DNA of 64,000 nucleotides from an uncultured Anaeroplasmataceae bacterium (GTDB taxonomy: Bacteria; Bacillota_I; Bacilli_A; Acholeplasmatales; Anaeroplasmataceae): positions 1 through 64,000 of the forward strand of contig CAKQEA010000008.1 of NCBI GenBank assembly GCA_934229785.1, given 5' to 3'. Positions within the stretch are counted from its first letter, which is position 1; each line of letters starts with the position of its first letter. Both the position numbers and the translations under genes were made by a program. The notes under the pieces were generated by a model. The model saw only the letters and a program-made list of their open reading frames with translations, did no database searches and was not told the DNA's origin. Positions 9,216 through 20,045 of this stretch are shown piece after piece.

Positions 9216-12200
9216 TTATTCCTCAGAATACTCATCTTTAGAAATGAAATCTACTTGATCTTCATCATCCATTTCTTCTTCTGCTTCAAAATCTTCAGCA
9301 AGCTTTTCCTTAGCGTCATTTGCAGAATCAATTACCTTTTCATATGAAGATGGCTCTTCATCTGCTGGACGATGCTCACATTCAAATGTATCCTCAACTA
9401 AAATACCAGTACCTGCTGGAATCAATCCACCAATAATAACATTTTCCTTTAATCCACTTAAAGAGTCACTCTTAGATTGAATTGCAGCTGATGTTAAAAT
9501 TCTTGTAGTTTCTTGGAATGAAGATGCAGATAAGAATGAGTCAGATGCTAATGCAGCCTTAGTAATACCAAGTAATACTGGTTTAGCTACTGGTAGCTCA
9601 CCATTAGTTTGAATCATCTTACGACATGCATCCTTGTAGTCATGAATAGAAATATCACGGCCAGGAAGTAAATCAGTATCTCCTTCCTTAACAACTGTTA
9701 AGTTACGAAGCATTTGACGAACAATAATTTCAATATGCTTATCAGAAATTTCAACTGATTGTGAACGATATACCTTTTGAACTTCTTCAACAATGTATTT
9801 TTCAACTGCCTCAGCATCTAATACACGAAGTAATTCCTTAGGAGCAATAGAACCATTCATTAACTTTTGGCCACGTTTAACTTCAGAACCCTTCTTAACT
9901 AATAATTCAGATGTAGCATCAATTGGATATGCCTTTTCTTCTTCAGTTTCAGCATTCTTAATTGTAACAACAAGTCCAGCCTTAGTTTTTTCGATAGATT
10001 CAACAACACCATCAATTTCAGAAATAGTTGCCTTACCTTTTGGCTTACGTGCTTCAAATAACTCCTGTACACGTGGTAAACCTTGAGTGATATCTCCACC
10101 AGATGCAACACCACCATTATGGAATGTACGCATTGTTAACTGAGTACCTGGTTCACCAATTGACTGGGCAGCAATAACACCAACTGCCTCACCAACTTCA
10201 ACAATCATATTTGTAGCAAGGTTACGTCCATAACACTTCATACATACACCAGTAGGTGCATCACATGTAAGGTTAGAACGGATGTAAACCTTCTTAAGAC
10301 CAGAGGCAGCAATTTGAGCAGCCATAGCTTCGTTAATTAACTCATTTCTCTTGGCAATAACTTCACCAGTTTGAGGATCAATTACATCCTTAGCGGCAAA
10401 ACGACCAATACAACGATCAGAGCATGATACAACAAGCTTTCCTGAATCATCCATAATATCTTCTACATAGAAGCCCTTTTCAGTACCACAATCTACCATT
10501 GAAATAACAACATTTTGAGATACATCGACCAAACGACGTGTCAAGTATCCAGATTCTGCTGTCTTTAAGGCAGTATCTGTAGAACCCTTACGAGAACCAT
10601 GGGTAGAAATAAAGAATTCAGAAACTGATAAACCTTCACGGAAGTTAGCCTTAACTGGAACTTCAATTGTTTCACCAGCAGTATTAGCCATTAGACCACG
10701 AATACCAGCTAATTGGGCAAAGTTAGAAGAACTACCACGTGAACCTGAGTCAGCCATCATGAAAATAGCATTATCCTTTTGTCTTGACAATTCAGCCCAT
10801 AGACCATCTTGAATCTCATTACGAGCAGTCTGCCACTCAGTTTCAACAAGCTTTTTACGCTCTTTATTTGTTAATAGACCCATTTCAAACATTTCAGTAA
10901 TCTTATCAACCTTTCTATCAGCTTCAGCTACACGGATATTTTTACCCTTATAATCCAAAACGTCGGCTGCAGAAATAGTAATACCAGAAATTGTTGAATA
11001 CTTAAAGCCTAAATCCTTAATTCTATCAAGCATCTTAGATGTTTCAGTAATCTGAAATCTCTTAAATACTTCAGCAATAATTCTTGCAATAAATTTCTTT
11101 TTAAATGGAGAAACCTCACTACGAGCAAGCATTTCCTCAACTGTAACACCATTATTGTAATCCAAGAAATACTTAGCAGGTGTTTCCTTAGTTAAATTGA
11201 ATTCTTCTGGTTCATTTAAATAAGGGAACTCATTAGGAAGAATATTATTGAAAATCATCTTACCCATTGTAGTAAATAAATACTTACTTGGGTTATTCTT
11301 AAACTTGCTTTGAGGCAAGTATGAAATATCAACGAAAATACGTGTATGTAATGTAATAATGCCATTCTTATAAGCCATATATGCTTCATCATAATCCTTA
11401 TAGAAATGACCTTCATTTGGCTCACCAGCACGCTCCATAGTTAAATAATAGTTACCTAAGATCATATCCTGTGATGGAGTAACAACTGGCTTACCATCCT
11501 TAGGGTTAAGAATGTTATTAGAAGCAAGCATTAACAATCTAGCCTCAGCCTGAGCCTCAAGTGATAGAGGAACGTGAATAGCCATCTGATCACCATCGAA
11601 GTCGGCATTAAATGGTGTACAAACTAGTGGGTGAAGACGAATAGCCTTACCTTCAATTAAAACTGGCTCAAACGCTTGAATACCTAAACGGTGAAGAGTA
11701 GGAGCACGGTTTAATAGAACTGGATGCTCACGAATTACTTCCTCCAAAATTCCCCAAACAGAATCCTCTTGATTATCACAAATCTTGTTAGCAACAGCAA
11801 TACTATTACCAGCCTTCATTAATTCTCTTAATACAAATGGCTTGAATAATGTTAAAGCCATTTCCTTAGGAATACCACATTGATACATCTTTAATGATGG
11901 ACCAACAACGATAACTGAACGTCCTGAATAATCAACACGCTTACCAAGAAGATTTTGACGGAAACGACCTTGCTTACCTCTTAACATATCAGATAAGCTC
12001 TTTAATGAGTGGTTTCTATCAACAGCAGCCTTCTTACCACGCTTTGAATTATCAATTAAAGCATCTACTGCTTCTTGTAGCATTCTCTTTTCATTCTTAG
12101 TAATTAAATGAGGTGCATTTTGTTCATATTGCTTCTTTAAACGATTATTACGATTTAAAATACGACGATATAAATCATTTAAATCTGTTGTAGCAAAACG

Positions 12201-12938
12201 ACCACCCTCAAGCTGAACCATAGGACGAATAGCAGGTGGAATAACAGGTAAAACCTCAAGAATCATCCATTCTGGCTTATTATCACTCTTTAAAAATGAC
12301 TCAACAACCTCTAGACGCTTGATTACCTTATCACGACGTTGTTTAGATGAAGATTTAAGTTTTCTTCTTAAAATCTTATCCTCTTCAACTAAATCAATTT
12401 CTTTCAACAAAATCTTAACAGCCTCAGCACCAGTTTTAGCAACAAATTGGTTAGGATATTGTTCACTTAAAACTGAATATTCAGCCTCTGTTAAAATTTG
12501 CTTTTTAGTTAAGCCTGGAACCTTACCAGGATTAATAACAATATATGATGCTAAATAAACAATCTCTTCAAGATCCTTATTTTTAATATCAAGTAAAGTA
12601 GCTAGTGGTGATGGGCTATTTCTTAAAAACCAAGTATGAACAACAGGGCTTGCAAGCTTAATGTGACCCATTCTTTCACGACGAACCTTAGATTCAGTGA
12701 TTTCTACACCGCACTTTTCACAAATTTTCCCCTTATCAGTACTACGCTTAGATTTTCCACAAGCACACTGATAATCCTTTGATGGACCAAAAATCTTTTC
12801 ACAGAATAATCCATCTGGCTCTGGCTTTAAAGTACGATAGTTAATAGTTTCGTGCTTTAAAACCTCACCATGTGACCAAGATAAAATCTCTTCAGGAGAT
12901 GCTAAACCGATTTTAATATACTTATATTCTTTACTCAT
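9216..12938 (-). CDS. rpoC: RNA polymerase beta' subunit
   Basis: The 1240-residue catalytic subunit of RNA polymerase. Visible marks are the N-terminal zinc site (CACGKSK, CEKCG), the active-site magnesium motif NADFDGDQM, the bridge-helix/trigger-loop region [18 protein letters not shown] and MRTFHNGG, and the second zinc site ([16 protein letters not shown]). The length is close to other Bacillota without large insertions. It starts 14 nt after rpoB with AAGGAGGG and ends at a strong terminator. The last 60 residues form an acidic tail. Confidence 0.98.
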   Translation of the reverse strand: MSKEYKYIKIGLASPEEILSWSHGEVLKHETINYRTLKPEPDGLFCEKIFGPSKDYQCACGKSKRSTDKGKICEKCGVEITESKVRRERMGHIKLASPVVHTWFLRNSPSPLATLLDIKNKDLEEIVYLASYIVINPGKVPGLTKKQILTEAEYSVLSEQYPNQFVAKTGAEAVKILLKEIDLVEEDKILRRKLKSSSKQRRDKVIKRLEVVESFLKSDNKPEWMILEVLPVIPPAIRPMVQLEGGRFATTDLNDLYRRILNRNNRLKKQYEQNAPHLITKNEKRMLQEAVDALIDNSKRGKKAAVDRNHSLKSLSDMLRGKQGRFRQNLLGKRVDYSGRSVIVVGPSLKMYQCGIPKEMALTLFKPFVLRELMKAGNSIAVANKICDNQEDSVWGILEEVIREHPVLLNRAPTLHRLGIQAFEPVLIEGKAIRLHPLVCTPFNADFDGDQMAIHVPLSLEAQAEARLLMLASNNILNPKDGKPVVTPSQDMILGNYYLTMERAGEPNEGHFYKDYDEAYMAYKNGIITLHTRIFVDISYLPQSKFKNNPSKYLFTTMGKMIFNNILPNEFPYLNEPEEFNLTKETPAKYFLDYNNGVTVEEMLARSEVSPFKKKFIARIIAEVFKRFQITETSKMLDRIKDLGFKYSTISGITISAADVLDYKGKNIRVAEADRKVDKITEMFEMGLLTNKERKKLVETEWQTARNEIQDGLWAELSRQKDNAIFMMADSGSRGSSSNFAQLAGIRGLMANTAGETIEVPVKANFREGLSVSEFFISTHGSRKGSTDTALKTAESGYLTRRLVDVSQNVVISMVDCGTEKGFYVEDIMDDSGKLVVSCSDRCIGRFAAKDVIDPQTGEVIAKRNELINEAMAAQIAASGLKKVYIRSNLTCDAPTGVCMKCYGRNLATNMIVEVGEAVGVIAAQSIGEPGTQLTMRTFHNGGVASGGDITQGLPRVQELFEARKPKGKATISEIDGVVESIEKTKAGLVVTIKNAETEEEKAYPIDATSELLVKKGSEVKRGQKLMNGSIAPKELLRVLDAEAVEKYIVEEVQKVYRSQSVEISDKHIEIIVRQMLRNLTVVKEGDTDLLPGRDISIHDYKDACRKMIQTNGELPVAKPVLLGITKAALASDSFLSASSFQETTRILTSAAIQSKSDSLSGLKENVIIGGLIPAGTGILVEDTFECEHRPADEEPSSYEKVIDSANDAKEKLAEDFEAEEEMDDEDQVDFISKDEYSEE

Positions 12939-12952
12939 TTATTAGACCCTCC

Positions 12953-15900
12953 TTAGTTATTTTCCTTTTTAAGATCATCGTTAGAACGAATTGTATCTCT
13001 AATCTTAAAATCAACAATTGAACGATTAACCTCGTTTTCATTGTTTTGATTAATTAATTCAACATGAATACCTAATGCTTGGAATTCACGAGTTAATACT
13101 CTAAATGCCTCTGGAATTGATGATTCAGGAATTGCCTTACCATCAACGATAGCATCAAATGTACGATCTCTTGCTACTAGGTCATCAGACTTAACAGTCA
13201 TCATTTCACGTAATACATGAGATGCACCATAGGCTTCAAGAGCCCAAACTTCCATTTCTCCGAAACGCTGACCACCATTTTGAGCCTTACCACCCATTGG
13301 CTGTTGAGTAACTAAAGTATACTTACCAACGTTACGAGCATGTAATTTATCATCAACCATGTGGCTAAGCTTAACGAAATACATAATACCTACATTAACC
13401 TTGTTTTCAAAAGGCTCACCTGTACGGCCATCATATAATGTGATCTTACCATCTTCGTTAAGACCAGCTTCCTTCATAATTTCTTGAATATCTTCAATTG
13501 TAGCACCATCAAATACTGGTGTAGCTACCTTAATACCTAATTTCTTAGCAGCAATACCTAAATGTAATTCAAGTACCTGACCAATGTTCATACGAGATGG
13601 AACACCCTGTGGGTTTAGCATGATATCAATTGGTTGACCATCATCACTAAATGGCATATCCTCAAGTGGTAAAATGTTAGAAATAACACCCTTATTACCA
13701 TGACGACCAGCCATCTTATCTCCAACCTGAATCTTACGCTTTTGAACGATAAAAATACGAACAACCTCATTTACTCCAGGAGGTAGATCATCACCCTTAG
13801 ATTTATAGAAGTGTTGAACTGACTGAACAATACCTCCACCACCATGAGGAACACGTAATGAAGTATCACGTACATCACGGCTCTTTTCACCAAATATTGC
13901 AAGAAGTAGCTTTTCTTCTGGTGTTGGATCTGTTTGACCCTTTGGAGTAGTCTTACCAACTAAGATATCTCCTTCTTTAACCTCACTACCAGGAATAATA
14001 ATACCATTAGCATCAAGATTCTTTTTGCTTTCATCCTTAACATTTGGAATTTCATAAGTAAATTCCTCAGGTCCAAGCTTTGTATCACGACATTCAGCTT
14101 CAAATTCATCAATATGAAGTGAAGTGTAAACATCATCATAAACCATCTTTTCACTCATGATAACGGCATCCTCGTAGTTATAGCCTTCCCAAGTCATGAA
14201 TGCAATACGAACATTTCTACCTAAAGCCAACTCACCATTTTTCATAGATTGACCATCAGCAATAATATCTCCACGTTCAATTCTCTCACCAGGAGCAACA
14301 ATAGGACGTTGCATAATAGCAGTCGCAGAGTTAGAACGTAGGAATTGATATAAGTTGTATGTATGCATAGAACCTGAATCTTCTTTTACAATAATCTTCT
14401 TAGCATCAACATACTTAACAACACCTGGCATAGTCGCAATTAATGCAGAACCACTATCCTTAGCAGCTCTATATTCCATACCAGTACCAACAATTGGGCT
14501 TTCAGGATTAATAATAGGTACAGCCTGACGTTGCATGTTAGCACCCATTAGGGCACGTGTAGCATCATCATGCTCAAGGAATGGAACACATGCAGCAGCA
14601 ACTGAAACAATCTGCTTTGGTGATACATCCATGAACTCAACCTCGCTTGGTTCAACCATTTCAGTTTCTCCATTACGACGACCAATAACCTTATCTCCAA
14701 TAAAATGACTATTCTCATCAAGCTTAGCAGATGCAGATGCAATTACCTTGCCATCCTCCTTATCTGCTGATAGATAAACAATATCTTCAGTAACATAGCT
14801 TACGCCATTTTCATCTTTTTTAACAACAAAATATGGAGATTCAATAAAACCATATTCATTAACCTTAGCATAGCTTGCTAAAGATGTAATTAAACCAATT
14901 GAAGGACCTTCTGGTGTCTCAATAGGACACATACGTCCATAATGCGAATTATGAACATCACGAACCTCTACACCGGCTCTATCACGAGCAATACCACCAG
15001 TACCTAACGCAGAAATACGACGTTTTTGAGTTATTTCAGCAAGTGGATTTATTTGATCCATAAACTGAGATAACTGACTTGAACCAAAGAATTCCTTTAA
15101 TGAAGAAGTTAATGGCTTAATATTAATTAAGTTTTGAGGTGTAGCCTTATCAATTTCAACAGTTGACATACGATCCTCAATATTCTTTCTTAATTTAGCA
15201 AAACCAATACGGAATTGATTCTTTAATAATTCACCAATTAAACGTAAACGACGATTTCCTAAGTGGTCGATGTCATCAAGAGTACCTACATCAGAATATA
15301 AATTCATAAAATAGCTTACTGTTGCTAAAATATCAGACATTGTTATATGTAGGGCTGTTTCACGATGATCATTACCAATAACCTTAACAACCTCAGATCT
15401 ATCCTCATGAACAACATTTACAAACAAAATTTCACATTGTGGATCATCACACAAAGTATTTCCTAAGTCAATAGTTTCACGGAATGCAGCACGTGCCTTA
15501 TTTAACTTATCATAAACCTCACCAATGATTAATTCACCATATCCAGCAATTTTTGTGCCTGCTGCATATAATAATTCACCAGTTTCATCATCGAAAATAT
15601 CTTCCTTTGCAACAACATCCTGAGCTAAAGTCTTACCCTTTGCACGTTGTAGGACATCAAGCTTAACGTTATATTTAAAACGTCCAACCTTTTGTAAATC
15701 ATACTTATTATCATCAAATAATCTTTGAGTGATTAAGCTTCTTGCACCATCTGCAGGAACTTTTTCACCTTGACGAAGCTTTGAATAAACCTCAATAGCT
15801 GCTTCCTCACTATTAGTTGTAGTATCCTTTTCAAATGTAGCCTTTAAATGCTCATTATCGCCAAATAAATCAACAATTTGTTGATCTGTTGATAAACCAT

Positions 15901-16498
15901 AAGCTCTTAACACTGTAGTAAGAGGAATTTTCTTTGAACGGTCAAGCTTACCATACCAAACATCCTTAGAGCCTGCTTCATATTCAATCCAAGCACCACG
16001 AGTTGGAATAACCTGTCCAGCAAAACGAACATCGCCAGTTTTCTTATCAATTTCCTTAGAATAATAAGCACCAGAAGAACGAACAATCTGAGAAATGATA
16101 ACACGCTCTGCACCATTAATAATGAAAGTTCCAACTGGAGTCATATAAGGAATATCCCCCATAAATAATTCTTGCTCGAAAACTTCACCAGTTTGGTCGT
16201 TTTCAAGACGAACATTAACCTTTAAAGGACGAGAATAATTGATATCTCTTAGCTTTGATTGAACAATATCATACTTTGCATCCTCAAAATGATAATCTCC
16301 GAAATAAAGCTTTAAATCTTGATTAAATGAAGTAATAGGTGAAACATCCTCAAAAACTTCCTTTAATCCTTGCTCAACAAACCAATCAAATGATTTTGTC
16401 TGAATTTCAATTAAACCTGGTAATTCTACTTCAGTACGAATTTTAGAATAATTACGACGAACAGATTTCTTACCATAATTGACATTCTTGTAATTCAT
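12953..16498 (-). CDS. rpoB: RNA polymerase beta subunit
   Basis: The 1181-residue beta subunit. The rifampicin region is readable ([27 protein letters not shown]), as are [13 protein letters not shown], the [12 protein letters not shown] motif and the C-terminal [25 protein letters not shown] split motifs. It is co-transcribed with rpoC. Unlike the usual order, rplL does not precede it: the gene has its own promoter at 16684-16711 and a leader of about 180 nt with a hairpin next to the GGTGG ribosome site. In the rifampicin region the standard Asp, His and Ser positions look like the sensitive type. Confidence 0.98.
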   Translation of the reverse strand: MNYKNVNYGKKSVRRNYSKIRTEVELPGLIEIQTKSFDWFVEQGLKEVFEDVSPITSFNQDLKLYFGDYHFEDAKYDIVQSKLRDINYSRPLKVNVRLENDQTGEVFEQELFMGDIPYMTPVGTFIINGAERVIISQIVRSSGAYYSKEIDKKTGDVRFAGQVIPTRGAWIEYEAGSKDVWYGKLDRSKKIPLTTVLRAYGLSTDQQIVDLFGDNEHLKATFEKDTTTNSEEAAIEVYSKLRQGEKVPADGARSLITQRLFDDNKYDLQKVGRFKYNVKLDVLQRAKGKTLAQDVVAKEDIFDDETGELLYAAGTKIAGYGELIIGEVYDKLNKARAAFRETIDLGNTLCDDPQCEILFVNVVHEDRSEVVKVIGNDHRETALHITMSDILATVSYFMNLYSDVGTLDDIDHLGNRRLRLIGELLKNQFRIGFAKLRKNIEDRMSTVEIDKATPQNLINIKPLTSSLKEFFGSSQLSQFMDQINPLAEITQKRRISALGTGGIARDRAGVEVRDVHNSHYGRMCPIETPEGPSIGLITSLASYAKVNEYGFIESPYFVVKKDENGVSYVTEDIVYLSADKEDGKVIASASAKLDENSHFIGDKVIGRRNGETEMVEPSEVEFMDVSPKQIVSVAAACVPFLEHDDATRALMGANMQRQAVPIINPESPIVGTGMEYRAAKDSGSALIATMPGVVKYVDAKKIIVKEDSGSMHTYNLYQFLRSNSATAIMQRPIVAPGERIERGDIIADGQSMKNGELALGRNVRIAFMTWEGYNYEDAVIMSEKMVYDDVYTSLHIDEFEAECRDTKLGPEEFTYEIPNVKDESKKNLDANGIIIPGSEVKEGDILVGKTTPKGQTDPTPEEKLLLAIFGEKSRDVRDTSLRVPHGGGGIVQSVQHFYKSKGDDLPPGVNEVVRIFIVQKRKIQVGDKMAGRHGNKGVISNILPLEDMPFSDDGQPIDIMLNPQGVPSRMNIGQVLELHLGIAAKKLGIKVATPVFDGATIEDIQEIMKEAGLNEDGKITLYDGRTGEPFENKVNVGIMYFVKLSHMVDDKLHARNVGKYTLVTQQPMGGKAQNGGQRFGEMEVWALEAYGASHVLREMMTVKSDDLVARDRTFDAIVDGKAIPESSIPEAFRVLTREFQALGIHVELINQNNENEVNRSIVDFKIRDTIRSNDDLKKENN

Positions 16499-16683
16499 AA
16501 AGCCACCAATTGTATAGAAATAGTCTATACTTCCCTTTCTAAATTTTTAAACTGTCCCATTGACTCTTTAGCTAAGCTAAAAGGCTGTTTAATACCTTTT
16601 TTAGGATAACCACGAATATATATTAACTATGTTAAACAAAACATAGGCATAAACAAAAATACGTACTTACCGCCACTATACGC
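16499..16683 (-). promoter_or_regulatory. Long rpoB 5' leader
   Basis: About 180 nt separate the rpoB promoter from its start codon. The leader has a hairpin TTTAGC-TTA-GCTAAA near 16580 and a GTATAG/CTATAC hairpin (16512-16530) only a few bases from the ribosome site. I recognise no ribosomal-protein or riboswitch motif, and no reading frame with a ribosome site. The layout would suit attenuation or translational feedback on rpoBC. Confidence 0.5.
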
Positions 16684-16711
16684 ATTATATTATTATAAAT
16701 CAATAAGTCAA
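16684..16711 (-). promoter_or_regulatory. Promoter of rpoBC
   Basis: Minus-strand TTGACT, 16-nt spacer, TATAAT. It is the only strong promoter between the terminator at 16811-16852 and rpoB. Confidence 0.75.
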
Positions 16712-16810
16712 ATAATGCAATAGTTAAATTAAAAATTCATAACTTATTTTTGCACCTTTAGTTGTTAATTTGATTTTTTAAAATTTTAAAGTTAAAACTT
16801 CCTAACGAGA

Positions 16811-16852
16811 AAAAACTCCTATTATCTAGATTTCACTCTAGTATAATAGGAG
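16811..16852 (-). terminator. Terminator of the small membrane-protein gene
   Basis: A long hairpin with arms CTCCTATTAT and ATAATAGGAG is followed by six T residues on the minus strand. It separates rpoBC from the upstream genes. Confidence 0.85.
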
Positions 16853-16879
16853 AATACTATAAGAACAAAATAGCAAACA

Positions 16880-17344
16880 CTACAATTTCTCAAAATATTT
16901 TAATTTTTCATCAGCATCTTGATCAGCTTGTTTTTTAAGCCTCTCAATTTCTAAAGCAACATTATCAGCATTAGCTACATTTGAAACACAAATGCAGCCA
17001 TCACCAAAAGCAAAAATTAGACTTCCGGTATAATTTCTTCTAATACCACTAGCTTCCTTATATAAATTAGTTAGTTCAGATAACTTTATAGTTTTTTTCT
17101 CACTGCCTTGATTTATAACTAATGATTTATTTTCTTCGTCATAATAAATCAACTTACTTGATGATTTGGTAAGCTGCATTGTAAAAAGCAATATCATTAT
17201 TACACCTATTATTTCAGGAACAATAAATGTAGCATTAAGCTTTGAATTAGTAAATAGCATACATACAACTGATATTATTAGCAAAAATATTCCTAACGAT
17301 AATCCAATCACTGGATCACTGCTTCTTTTAGCTATAAGTTTCAT
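16880..17344 (-). CDS. Two-helix membrane protein of unknown function
   Basis: A 154-residue protein with two hydrophobic segments (about residues 12-31 and 38-57) followed by a soluble, beta-rich part (IYYDEENKSLVINQ, KKTIKLSELTNL, GSLIFAFGDGCICVSNV) and a charged C-terminal helix. The two-helix plus beta-domain layout recalls small PH-like membrane proteins, but I do not recognise the family. It lies between nusG and rpoB, where rplKAJL would normally be, yet terminators on both sides make it a separate unit. Confidence 0.7.
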   Translation of the reverse strand: MKLIAKRSSDPVIGLSLGIFLLIISVVCMLFTNSKLNATFIVPEIIGVIMILLFTMQLTKSSSKLIYYDEENKSLVINQGSEKKTIKLSELTNLYKEASGIRRNYTGSLIFAFGDGCICVSNVANADNVALEIERLKKQADQDADEKLKYFEKL

Positions 17345-17393
17345 CTTATCACCTCATAAGTTAAGCTTGCAACCTTTTAGAAAAAATTAATAA

Positions 17394-17429
17394 TTTAAAA
17401 AATAGTGTCAGATTTAATCTAGCACTATT
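17394..17429 (-). terminator. Terminator of the rpmG-secE-nusG operon
   Basis: The hairpin AATAGTG-loop-CACTATT is followed by TTTT on the minus strand directly after nusG. Confidence 0.75.
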
Positions 17430-17435
17430 TTATTA

Positions 17436-17984
17436 TTAATATGCTTTTTTTACCTGAGTGAATGGGAATTCCATTGGAGTAGAACGTCCTCCAAACATTT
17501 CAACAAGGATAGTAACAATTTCTTTTTCCTCATTAATATTGGCAACCTCACCATGAAATCCTGTAAATGAGCCTTCAACAATTTGAGCCTTATCTCCAAC
17601 AGAAAGTTCAAACTTAGGTTTAGTAATCATACCAAGCTTTCTTAAAATTTCATCCATTTCTTCCTTTGAAATTGGAACTGGCTTTGTTCCACCACCTGAA
17701 GATCCTAAAAATCCTGTAACCTTTGGAGTATTACGAACCATGAACCATGCCTTTTCATCCATTTCCTTTTCTACTTCCATCTCTACAAATACATAGCCTG
17801 GGAACATCTTAGAAACCTTCTCTTTTTTCTTTCCCTTTTTATCAACAACCTCAGTTGTTTCCTCTGGAACTAAAACCTGATAAATTTTATCAGTCATATT
17901 CATAGATTCCATACGACGCTCTAAATCCTGCTTAACAGAATTTTCATAGCCAGAATAAGTTGTTACAACATACCATCTTTTCAT
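17436..17984 (-). CDS. nusG: Transcription elongation/antitermination factor NusG
   Basis: A 182-residue NusG with the N-terminal NGN domain (RWYVVTTYSGYENSVKQ; MFPGYVFVEM) and a C-terminal KOW domain (VGDKAQIVEGSFTGFHGEV, residues about 125-145). NusG binds RNA polymerase and affects pausing and termination. It follows secE by 12 nt, as in most bacteria, but is followed here by a terminator and not by rplK. Confidence 0.97.
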   Translation of the reverse strand: MKRWYVVTTYSGYENSVKQDLERRMESMNMTDKIYQVLVPEETTEVVDKKGKKKEKVSKMFPGYVFVEMEVEKEMDEKAWFMVRNTPKVTGFLGSSGGGTKPVPISKEEMDEILRKLGMITKPKFELSVGDKAQIVEGSFTGFHGEVANINEEKEIVTILVEMFGGRSTPMEFPFTQVKKAY

Positions 17985-17996
17985 AACTTCACCCCA

Positions 17997-18491
17997 TTAT
18001 TTTAAAATTCTAGAAATTATTTGTGTAATAAAAGCATCATATAATAAGAATAATGCAACAAAAATAAATAAGAACAAGAAAACTCGAATAGCATCACCCA
18101 AAAACTTCATTGGCTTTAACCAAGTGATTTTCTTAAATTCAGGAAATGCTGGCTTAAAGAATGGATATAATGCATATAAAACGCCAAGTCCAGCTACAGC
18201 AACTAAAATCCAAGCAAATACATCAGGATATTTGCCAATTAAAGGGAAGTTTTCCTTTACAACTAAAACATCTGTAAGAATTAAAATACCTAGCATTAAA
18301 GTTATAATAGAAACAACTAAGAATAAATAATTTTCCCACTTATGTTCAGTTGCAAGATACTCTAAAATTCTAGAATGTCCTTCTTCCTTCTCTCTTTTCT
18401 TTTCGATTTGCTTCTTAATTTTTTTAGCAACCTCGTCCTTTACTGGCTTTACCTTAGCCTCATTGTTTTCAACAACCTTGTTTTCTTCCAT
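17997..18491 (-). CDS. secE: Preprotein translocase subunit SecE, enlarged form
   Basis: A 164-residue SecE. The C-terminal 50 residues carry the conserved amphipathic helix EFKKITWLKPMKF and the last transmembrane segment. Bacillota SecE is normally about 60-70 residues with one helix; this one has a charged N-terminus rich in Lys and Glu (residues 1-45) and two extra hydrophobic segments (about 55-75 and 90-110), giving a three-helix layout like that of E. coli SecE. It lies between rpmG and nusG, which supports the assignment. Confidence 0.9.
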   Translation of the reverse strand: MEENKVVENNEAKVKPVKDEVAKKIKKQIEKKREKEEGHSRILEYLATEHKWENYLFLVVSIITLMLGILILTDVLVVKENFPLIGKYPDVFAWILVAVAGLGVLYALYPFFKPAFPEFKKITWLKPMKFLGDAIRVFLFLFIFVALFLLYDAFITQIISRILK

Positions 18492-18502
18492 ACTAATTCT
18501 CC

Positions 18503-18652
18503 TTATCTAGTTTCTTTATGAATTGTATACTTATTGCAAGTTTTACAATATTTTTTTAATTCAATTCTTTCTGTATTTTTTTGAGGATTCTTTGTCGTAG
18601 TATAATTACGACTTAAGCATTCTTCACAAACTAATATAACCTTTGTTCGCAC
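18503..18652 (-). CDS. rpmG: Ribosomal protein L33
   Basis: A 49-residue protein starting at a GTG (18652) with GAGGTG 5 nt upstream. It shows the L33 pattern: VCEEC near residue 8, NYTTTKNP, then [18 protein letters not shown]. Both CxxC pairs are present, so this is the zinc-binding form. Its place ahead of secE and nusG matches Bacillus rpmGB. Confidence 0.95.
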   Translation of the reverse strand: MRTKVILVCEECLSRNYTTTKNPQKNTERIELKKYCKTCNKYTIHKETR

Positions 18653-18673
18653 ATTTTCACCTCATTAATCCAA

Positions 18674-18696
18674 AATAAAAAAACCTATACAGGCTT
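18674..18696 (-). terminator. Terminator after the sigma-factor gene
   Basis: A short hairpin (AAGCCT-GTAT-AGGTTT, one G-U pair) is followed by T-rich sequence on the minus strand. It lies between the sigma gene and rpmG, with only 22 nt left for a separate rpmG promoter, so it may be a partial terminator. Confidence 0.5.
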
Positions 18697-18720
18697 CATT
18701 TTTATTTTAAATCACTTTAA

Positions 18721-19248
18721 TCAATTAGTCAATGCTTTTTTAAATTTAGCTAATAAAGCATTTTTCTTATGATAAAGCATTCGATAACGAAATCCATATT
18801 TATTACATAAATGATTTAAAGAACATCCACCTAAAATACATTCATCAAAAATAATTTCATCTATATCATCATTTATAAAATAATGATAGTTTCTAATTAA
18901 ATAATTAATTTTAAAATCAAAGCTATAGCCGATATCTTCTTCACACAAAATAATCTTGTTATAATATTCATCTTTTTCAAAAAGATATGCAATCTTTCTT
19001 CTAATAGAAATTGTAAAATATGAAAAAAAGTTTATATTAAAAGAACTATTAAACCTTTTAATACATTTAGATAAAACAATAAGACATTCCTGGTATAAAT
19101 CATAATACTTATCCCCAATTGTATGATATCTATTAATTATTTTTATAATGTAAATATTATATTTATGATACAAAACATTGAAAGCTTGCTCACTACCCTC
19201 TTGAATTAAATATAATAATTCATAGTCATTGTAGTTAACAAAATACAT
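18721..19248 (-). CDS. Sigma-70 family factor in the sigH position
   Basis: A 175-residue protein with a region 2-like part (DYELLYLIQEGSEQAFNVLYHKY, DLYQECLIVLSKCIKRFN, NFFSYFTISIRRKIAYLF; residues about 8-88) and a C-terminal helix-turn-helix (CSLNHLCNKYGFRYRMLYHKK) that fits region 4. It occupies the place of sigH between rlmB and rpmG, so I infer a divergent SigH-type factor. It lies 9 nt after rlmB with AAGGAG before the ATG. Which genes it serves is unknown; no sporulation or competence gene is in the window. Confidence 0.75.
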   Translation of the reverse strand: MYFVNYNDYELLYLIQEGSEQAFNVLYHKYNIYIIKIINRYHTIGDKYYDLYQECLIVLSKCIKRFNSSFNINFFSYFTISIRRKIAYLFEKDEYYNKIILCEEDIGYSFDFKINYLIRNYHYFINDDIDEIIFDECILGGCSLNHLCNKYGFRYRMLYHKKNALLAKFKKALTN

Positions 19249-19257
19249 TTTTTCTCC

Positions 19258-19962
19258 TTATTTCATTAAATCATGAAGTACAATAGCTGTAGAAACTGAT
19301 GCATTTAAACTATTAACATGGCCAACCATCGGAATTGTAATTAAGTAATCACTAGCATTAATAAGAGTCTTACTCATACCAAAGCCCTCAGATCCAATAA
19401 TAATGCCAAGCTTCAAGGACTTATCAATTTCTGTAGCTAGTATTGTACCTTTAGCATCAGTACCACAAATCCAAAAGCCCTTAGATTTTAACTTATTTAC
19501 TGCATTTAAAAGACTATTAACATACATAACCTTAGTATGCTCAATTGCTCCAGTTGAAACATGTGCTACAGCCTCAGTTAAATAGCAGCTCCTATTTTTA
19601 GGTAAAACTACCAAATCAATTCCAAAGGCATCTACACTTCTTAAGATTGCACCTAGGTTATGTGGGTCCATAATTCCATCAAGCAATAATACTCTTTCTG
19701 CATTGTCATCCAACAAATCAAAATATGATTCATCTAAAATTTTATAATCACTTCGATATGCCCCATAGCCTTGATGGGATGCACCAAATAGCTTATCCAT
19801 TTTTTCTTTTGGCAATACCTCATATTTAATTTTCTTCTCATTTAGTACATTAATTAGGCTTAAATCCTTCTTACTATTTGAATCTAACAAAAAGACCTTC
19901 TCAACTCCATTATTAGCCCTAATAGCTTCATATGTACAATTTTTACCATAAACCTTTACCAT
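19258..19962 (-). CDS. rlmB: 23S rRNA 2'-O-methyltransferase (SpoU/TrmH family)
   Basis: A 234-residue SPOUT methyltransferase. It has the substrate-binding N-terminal domain (VKVYGKNCTYEAIRANN) and the knotted SAM site with LLDGIMDPHNLGAILRSVDAFGID, IIGSEGFGMSK and VGHVNSLNASVSTA, all diagnostic. RlmB modifies G2251 of 23S rRNA in E. coli numbering. I chose the ATG at 19962, which has GGTGAT 4 nt upstream, over the longer frame. It is co-transcribed with the downstream sigma gene. Confidence 0.92.
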   Translation of the reverse strand: MVKVYGKNCTYEAIRANNGVEKVFLLDSNSKKDLSLINVLNEKKIKYEVLPKEKMDKLFGASHQGYGAYRSDYKILDESYFDLLDDNAERVLLLDGIMDPHNLGAILRSVDAFGIDLVVLPKNRSCYLTEAVAHVSTGAIEHTKVMYVNSLLNAVNKLKSKGFWICGTDAKGTILATEIDKSLKLGIIIGSEGFGMSKTLINASDYLITIPMVGHVNSLNASVSTAIVLHDLMK

Positions 19963-20011
19963 AATTATCACCATTGCGTTTTTCAATTAATTATAACATA
20001 ATCACATATAG

Positions 20012-20038
20012 AATAAAAGACGAAACTTTCGTTTCGCC
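20012..20038 (-). terminator. Terminator after the large P-type ATPase
   Basis: The hairpin GGCGAAAC-GAAA-GTTTCGTC is followed by TTTTATT on the minus strand. Confidence 0.75.
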
Positions 20039-20045
20039 TTTACAA

